The translations under genes were made by a program, and so were the position numbers. The notes under the pieces were generated by a model that did no database searches, was not told where the DNA came from, and saw only the letters and a list, made by a program, of their open reading frames with translations. Positions 6,000 through 7,336 of a stretch of DNA of 7,336 nt are shown here, piece after piece (within the stretch, counting starts at the first letter, position 1; the number at the start of each line of letters is the position of its first letter). The stretch covers positions 1 to 7,336 of the forward strand of contig JAEYNO010000154.1 in NCBI GenBank assembly GCA_023412515.1, read 5' to 3'. Source of the stretch: Actinomycetes bacterium. GTDB lineage: Bacteria; Actinomycetota; Actinomycetes; Actinomycetales; Cellulomonadaceae.

Positions 6000-6716
6000 G
6001 TGACCCCCGACCCTGGTGCCGTGCCCGCCGACCCTGGTGCCGTGCCCGCCGACCCGGGTGTGGTGCCCGCCGACCGCCCGCGCGCGCACGGCGGCGGACC
6101 GACCGGGCTGTTCGTGTCGTTCGAGGGCGGCGACGGCGTCGGGAAGTCGACGCAGGTCTCCCTGCTGGGCCACCACCTGGCCGCGCTCGGTCGCGAGGTC
6201 GTCGTCACGCGCGAACCGGGCGGCACGCCGCTGGGCCTGGAGCTGCGGCAGGCGATCCTGCACGGCGAGGACCTCGACCCGCGCACCGAGGCGCTGCTGT
6301 ACGCGGCGGACCGCGCGCACCACGTCGCGTCGCTCGTGCGCCCCGCGCTCGAGCGGGGCGCCGTGGTGCTGACGGACCGCTACCTCGACTCGTCGGTCGC
6401 GTACCAGGGCACCGGTCGCGGGCTCGGTGCCGACGAGGTCGAGCGGCTGTCGCTGTGGGCCGCGCGCGGGCTGCTGCCGCACGTCACGGTGCTGCTCGAC
6501 CTCGACCCGGCCGTCGGGCTCGCGCGCCTCACCGGCGACCCCGACCGGCTGGAGTCCGCAGGCGTCGACTTCCACCGCCGCACGCGCGACGCGTTCCTCG
6601 CGCGCGCCGCCCAGGACCCGGACCGGTGGCTCGTGCTGGACGCGTCCCAGCCGGCCGAGGACGTCGCGGCGCAGGTCCGCGAGCGGCTGGCGCCGCTGCT
6701 GGGGGGCGACGCGTGA
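6000..6716 (+). CDS. tmk: thymidylate kinase (dTMP kinase) with repeated N-terminal extension
   Basis: This cytoplasmic enzyme phosphorylates dTMP to dTDP with ATP, on the path to dTTP for DNA synthesis. The kinase core starts near residue 36: GLFVSFEGGDGVGKST has the P-loop at 43-51 (Lys49, Ser50). TREPGGT (70-76) and TDRYLDSSVAYQG, with the DRY motif at 126-128, are thymidylate kinase signatures. The LID region FHRRTRDAF (191-199) carries arginines expected to contact ATP phosphates. The core is about 200 residues, typical for the family. The first 35 residues are extra: three tandem DPGAVPA-like heptapeptides (the third reads DPGVVPA) and a short Pro/Gly/Arg linker, likely disordered. GTG 6000 is chosen because of the TAGCCT box just upstream. 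GTG codons at 6021, 6042, 6060 and 6063 are in frame, so shorter forms are possible. The stop overlaps the holB start, suggesting translational coupling. Confidence 0.95.
   Translation: MTPDPGAVPADPGAVPADPGVVPADRPRAHGGGPTGLFVSFEGGDGVGKSTQVSLLGHHLAALGREVVVTREPGGTPLGLELRQAILHGEDLDPRTEALLYAADRAHHVASLVRPALERGAVVLTDRYLDSSVAYQGTGRGLGADEVERLSLWAARGLLPHVTVLLDLDPAVGLARLTGDPDRLESAGVDFHRRTRDAFLARAAQDPDRWLVLDASQPAEDVAAQVRERLAPLLGGDA
6009..6071. repeat. three tandem 21-bp repeats inside the start of tmk
   Basis: Units lie at 6009-6029, 6030-6050 and 6051-6071. The first two are identical and begin GACCCTGGTGCC; the third differs at a few positions. Because 21 is a multiple of three the frame is kept, and each unit adds a heptapeptide and an in-frame GTG. 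Identity of the first two copies suggests recent duplication or ongoing copy-number change. Confidence 0.9.
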
Positions 6717-7336
6717 GCGTCTGGGACGACCTGGTCGGGCAGGAGCCCGCGGTCGCGGTGCTGCGCCGCGCGGTCGAGGACCCGTCGGCGATGACGCACG
6801 CGTGGCTGCTCACCGGCCCCCCGGGGTCGGGGCGGTCCAACGCCGCGCGCGCGTTCGCCGCGGCGCTGCAGTGCGAGCGCGGCGGCTGCGGCACGTGCCA
6901 CGCGTGCACCACGACCCTCGCGGGTGCGCACCCCGACGTCACGTTCGTCGCGACCGAGGGCGTCTTCATCCGGGTCGACGCGACGCGTCCGCTGGTCGAG
7001 CTCGCGCAGCGCTCGCCGTCGCAGGGCCGCTGGCGCGTGATCGTGGTCGAGGACGCCGACCGGTTCAACGACCAGAGCGCGAACGTGCTGCTCAAGGCCG
7101 TCGAGGAGCCGCCCGAACGCACGGTGTGGCTGCTGTGCGCGCCGAGCCCCGAGGACGTGCTCGTCACGATCCGCTCGCGCAGCCGGTCCGTGGGGCTGCG
7201 CGTGCCGCCCGTCGACGCCGTCGCCGAGCTCCTCGTGCGGCGCGACGGTGCCGACCCGCGCACCGCGCACGTCGCGGCCCGTGCCGCGCAGAGCCACATC
7301 GGCATCGCCCGGCGGCTGGCGCGCGACCCGCAGGCG
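6713..7336 (+). CDS. holB: DNA polymerase III subunit delta' (clamp loader), 3' end outside window
   Basis: The delta' subunit is the stator of the clamp-loader complex that opens and loads the sliding clamp at primer ends. GTG 6713 overlaps the tmk stop (GTGA, four bases), with a G-rich ribosome binding site at about 6701-6706. The frame is open for 208 codons to the window edge; full-length proteins are usually 330-400 residues. Visible are WDDLVGQE at the N terminus (4-11), a P-loop-like GPPGSGRSNAA (35-45), a four-Cys zinc module CX4CX2CX2C (Cys54, 59, 62, 65), the Walker-B-like VIVVEDADRF (109-118) and NVLLKAVEEPPE (124-135), a strong clamp-loader signature. The usual P-loop Lys is Arg41, in keeping with delta' not hydrolysing ATP. 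The SRC motif reads SRS (155-157), retaining its Arg156. The only close alternative is the gamma/tau subunit (dnaX), less likely because of the Arg in the P-loop and the tmk neighbour. Confidence 0.93.
   Translation, partial: MSVWDDLVGQEPAVAVLRRAVEDPSAMTHAWLLTGPPGSGRSNAARAFAAALQCERGGCGTCHACTTTLAGAHPDVTFVATEGVFIRVDATRPLVELAQRSPSQGRWRVIVVEDADRFNDQSANVLLKAVEEPPERTVWLLCAPSPEDVLVTIRSRSRSVGLRVPPVDAVAELLVRRDGADPRTAHVAARAAQSHIGIARRLARDPQA

Overview
The window is a chromosomal stretch of a very GC-rich actinobacterium. The G/C-saturated third codon positions, GTG starts, TANNNT-type -10 boxes and the protein variants all fit. A Cellulomonas-like member of the Micrococcales is my best guess, from general resemblance only. 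Every gene I can support is on the + strand.

Layout: (1) 3-254, the C-terminal end of a small membrane protein cut by the window edge. (2) 336-3065, topA, a full-length actinobacterial DNA topoisomerase I with four C-terminal Toprim-type repeats and a Lys/Arg-rich tail. (3) 3066-3631, about 565 bases without a gene, holding a short terminator-like hairpin, a degenerate 31-bp tandem repeat and a 13-bp inverted repeat with a nested hairpin. (4) 3632-4627, an AbiEi-antitoxin-like/DUF559-like gene interrupted by an in-frame TGA exactly where a Trp codon is expected. (5) 4628-4923, a gene-free stretch packed with CACCCGG-based tandem and inverted repeats. (6) 4924-5937, a Gfo/Idh/MocA-family NAD(P)-dependent oxidoreductase. 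(7) 6000-6716, tmk (dTMP kinase) with a repeat-built N-terminal extension. (8) 6713-7336, the 5' part of holB (DNA polymerase III delta' subunit), overlapping tmk by four bases.

The housekeeping theme is DNA replication: topA sets supercoiling, tmk makes dTDP for dTTP, and holB is part of the clamp loader. tmk and holB look translationally coupled. The oxidoreductase and the broken DUF559-like gene sit between topA and tmk, two genes that I recall as close neighbours in other actinobacteria such as Streptomyces, so 3066-5937 looks like an accessory insertion point rich in repeats. The oxidoreductase and tmk each have a TAGNNT -10 box 6-7 bases before the start codon, the arrangement expected for leaderless transcripts.

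I see no strong evidence for an undescribed multi-gene system. The points most worth checking are the in-frame TGA, the structured repeats in the two spacers, and the expanding N terminus of the thymidylate kinase.
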